Part shown: positions 62,086-64,000 of the stretch, piece after piece
Position numbering within the stretch: position 1 is the stretch's first letter
Layout: each line of letters opens with the position of its first letter
Origin: Leptospira congkakensis
Lineage (GTDB): Bacteria > Spirochaetota > Leptospiria > Leptospirales > Leptospiraceae
Direction: 5' to 3'
Length of the DNA stretch: 64,000 nucleotides
NCBI RefSeq assembly: GCF_004770265.1
Contig: NZ_RQGQ01000017.1
Span: forward strand, 248,001-312,000
Made by a program: the position numbers and the translations under genes
The notes under the pieces: generated by a model
The model's database searches: none
What the model saw: the letters and a program-made list of their open reading frames with translations, nothing else
What the model was told of the DNA's origin: nothing

Positions 62086-63441
62086 TTAAATTCGTATGTT
62101 TACCCACTCCTTCTTACGAAATTTTCTGACAAAAAGCACTGCCATGAGTAAAATCCAAATAAAAAACGCAGACCAGATTCCAACTGTTCCCCAAGCTAGG
62201 ACTATCCCGAGTAAATAAGCGAGTGGTAACATGATGATAAAGGATACGATGAGGTAAACAAACATCACATAGTACATCATCCCTGCACTACGAAGTGCCG
62301 AACCAATCACCATATGATAAGCATCTCCCACTTGGACGAGAGCAACGATACAAAGTGCAGGGTAAGCTTCTTTGATGACCGCAGGAACATCCGTAAAGAG
62401 ACCAATGAGCCAAGGGCCGGAAATGATAAAAAAGAGTCCCATACTTCCCATAACGATGGCCGAGAAGGTAGCAGAACGCATAGTTCCTTCATAAGCCAAT
62501 CGCAATTTACCCTGGCCCATAGATTGACCAAGAATGGTAGTGGCAGCAATCCCAAAGGAAAAACCTGGCATAAAAGACAAACTAAGACATGTTAATACAA
62601 CACTAGCAGAAGCAAGAGTTGTGGTACTAATCATACCGGCGATTTTATAAAATCCAGAGAAAGCAAAGTTAACAAGTGTTCCTTCTACCGCGGGTGCAAA
62701 ACCAACCATACAAAGTTCTTTGAGGGTTTCAGCACTTGGTGCAAAAATTTTGTATTGAAAGAATTTGATTACATCTTTGCGGAAAAAATAAAACACTACA
62801 ACTAGTAACGCAGGTATGGAGGACAAACTAGATGCGATGGCCGCTCCCTTCACTCCCCAAGCAGGAAAACCCCAGTTCCCAAAAATGAGTAACCAGTTAA
62901 AAAAGATATTTGTGACCGCGGCTAAAATAGAAGAAATCATACCCACTTGTACAATTCCAATTCCATCAAAAAATCCACGTAAAGCAAATCCTACAAAGAA
63001 GAGAACGGTTCCCACAAACCGGTAAGATAAATACACTCCAGCGACTTCGATCACTTGTGGATCATCTCCGATCCAACCCATAAGGTTGGGAGCGTAGATA
63101 AATCCGAAATAGGATAGTAATGCTCCTAAAACAAAGGATAAATATACTGAATTGACTAGAGTGATTCCGACACCTTTGTCATTTTTTTCGCCAAATCTAC
63201 GTGCTACGATGATTTGTACTGCCATGGATCCACCCATAAGAAAGGCAAAAATGGAAAAATAAACCATTCCACCAAATCCAACAGCGGCGAGAGGAACTTC
63301 TCCTAGTTTTCCAACCATAGCAGTATCAGCTACCATGATGGCAGTATAACTGATCATTCCAAAAAAAACAGGGATTGCTAATCCAAGAATTTTCTGATTC
63401 AATCGAGTTGGCTTCAAGATGCGTCTAATTTTGTGAAGCAT
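62086..63441 (-). CDS. MATE-family multidrug/Na+ or H+ antiporter
   Basis: 451 residues from ATG at 63439-63441 (MLHKIRRILK); the frame continues upstream to 63690 but that part overlaps the adenosine deaminase gene and is not MATE-like. Twelve membrane helices in two halves, with VADTAMVGKLGEVPLAAVGFGG (1st half) and the related segment in the second half, are typical of the family. It exports organic cations or drugs using Na+ or H+. The start is only 17 bases from the divergent gene. Confidence 0.9.
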   Translation of the reverse strand: MLHKIRRILKPTRLNQKILGLAIPVFFGMISYTAIMVADTAMVGKLGEVPLAAVGFGGMVYFSIFAFLMGGSMAVQIIVARRFGEKNDKGVGITLVNSVYLSFVLGALLSYFGFIYAPNLMGWIGDDPQVIEVAGVYLSYRFVGTVLFFVGFALRGFFDGIGIVQVGMISSILAAVTNIFFNWLLIFGNWGFPAWGVKGAAIASSLSSIPALLVVVFYFFRKDVIKFFQYKIFAPSAETLKELCMVGFAPAVEGTLVNFAFSGFYKIAGMISTTTLASASVVLTCLSLSFMPGFSFGIAATTILGQSMGQGKLRLAYEGTMRSATFSAIVMGSMGLFFIISGPWLIGLFTDVPAVIKEAYPALCIVALVQVGDAYHMVIGSALRSAGMMYYVMFVYLIVSFIIMLPLAYLLGIVLAWGTVGIWSAFFIWILLMAVLFVRKFRKKEWVNIRI

Positions 63442-63458
63442 AGTTTTGTCATTCTTAT

Positions 63459-64000
63459 ATGTATTGCGATCTACACAACCACCTTTATGGATGTTTACCC
63501 CCCGAAACACTGTTTCGCATCGGCAAAAATAACCCAGAACCAAGATGGCACTTATATCTGGATTCTTATGAAAAAGCTTATGGTGTAAAAATTCGACCTT
63601 CGACTTTTTTTGAAGATTATGCTGACCTGAAAGATTTTTCCAAACTCTATCACTTTCGAGAAAAGGCTCCTTTTTTACATTTCCAAGCAAAGTTTAACCT
63701 TATCATCGCCTTAGTAAAGTTTGATGAAAAGGAAATAACAGAAGTCACTCATGATGTAGTCCTTTCTAATAGTTTGGAAGATATCAGTTATGCAGAATAT
63801 CGTTTGATGTTTGGAAAAGAAGAACCCAAAGAAATATTTTATAGTAAACTTATGGCTTGTTTGGAAGGGCTTTCTAAAGGAGAAAACTCTGCCAAAAAGG
63901 AAGGCAAAAGCATCCAATCAAAACTAGTCATGTCCTTACATAGAGATTTAAATTATGAAAGGCATTATGATTGGATGAAAAATTGGATGGAAAAAGATTC
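63459..64000 (+). CDS. Adenosine deaminase-like amidohydrolase (3' end cut by window edge)
   Basis: About 180 residues are visible from ATG 63459. The opening YCDLHNHLYGCLPPETLFRIG matches adenosine/AMP deaminases, with the His-x-His metal ligands and Gly following (LHNHLYG). FFEDYADLKDF and the later FLHFQAKFN fit the N-terminal lid region. The remaining metal ligands lie beyond the window. It deaminates adenosine or a related purine. A stop codon just upstream in frame fixes the start at this ATG. Divergent from the MATE gene. Confidence 0.75.
   Translation, partial: MYCDLHNHLYGCLPPETLFRIGKNNPEPRWHLYLDSYEKAYGVKIRPSTFFEDYADLKDFSKLYHFREKAPFLHFQAKFNLIIALVKFDEKEITEVTHDVVLSNSLEDISYAEYRLMFGKEEPKEIFYSKLMACLEGLSKGENSAKKEGKSIQSKLVMSLHRDLNYERHYDWMKNWMEKD

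Noticed and set aside
63442..63690. Upstream extension of the MATE frame
   Set aside because: It covers the start of the adenosine deaminase-like gene on the other strand and shows no membrane helix or MATE similarity.
1..64000. tRNA, rRNA or transposase genes
   Set aside because: I looked through the intergenic gaps and gene products and saw no cloverleaf, conserved rRNA segment or transposase motif.

Overview
The window looks like chromosomal DNA of a Leptospira species, probably from the saprophytic (L. biflexa-like) branch. The genus call rests on several lineage markers seen together: a DUF1554 lipoprotein, a DUF1574-like protein, a spiro-SPASM radical SAM protein, many small lipoproteins with spirochaete-style lipoboxes, a flbD-motA-motB-fliL cluster, and low-to-moderate GC with dense gene packing. 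The species is not determined. I saw no rRNA, tRNA, CRISPR array, transposase, integrase or replication origin.

Layout, left to right. 1-2000 is an accessory-looking block on the minus strand: an AAC(3)-I-like acetyltransferase cut by the window edge, an orphan lipoprotein, a frameshifted membrane/zinc-ribbon gene and a DUF1801 protein. 2027-9579 holds a YceI protein, a tripartite type I secretion-like operon whose ABC subunit has lost most ATPase motifs, and a KefB-like cation/proton antiporter. 9600-12600 is an A+T-rich insertion carrying a probable defence protein (Mrr-like nuclease fused to a STAND NTPase) and a zinc-ribbon protein, with palindromes around them. 12603-17617 (minus) contains kdsB, the flagellar stator genes, a glycosyltransferase and an MCE/MlaD protein. 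17688-20005 has an oxidoreductase and small envelope proteins. 20010-22265 has a fatty acid desaturase and aspartate kinase. 22296-27468 is a tight operon: SurA-like chaperone, spiro-SPASM radical SAM enzyme, a fused SpsF-SpsG sugar-nucleotide protein and a TPR protein. 27470-29840 has a NarL-type response regulator and two transhydrogenase subunits.

30452-41382 is rich in envelope genes: a DUF1554 lipoprotein, a large acidic-tailed lipoprotein, an Rrf2 regulator with its probable target (both preceded by the same operator), a PA-domain lipoprotein, then a minus-strand run of DUF1574, MBOAT acyltransferase, SGNH hydrolase and two paralogous beta-propeller lipoproteins. 41399-43956 is purF-queD-queC. 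43998-50657 (plus) has RNase D, a Nudix hydrolase, a VWA protein, and a signalling set of cyclic-nucleotide-binding regulator, STAS protein and class III cyclase. 50677-56799 has gmd, an OprP-like porin, a lipoprotein and a DUF1501/DUF1549 pair. 56885-59490 is a zinc-ribbon/coiled/SPFH trio resembling Bacillus ydjGHI. 59638-60301 is a VapBC-type toxin-antitoxin pair with a visible promoter/operator. The window ends with a patatin phospholipase, a MATE transporter and the start of an adenosine deaminase-like gene.

The main leads are the Mrr-STAND island, the secretion operon with a pseudo-ATPase, the radical SAM/SpsFG operon, the shared Rrf2 operator, the promoter-embedded VapB operator, and an orphan plus-strand terminator near 35.15 kb that may mark a small RNA. 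All functions are read from sequence motifs; no database search was run.
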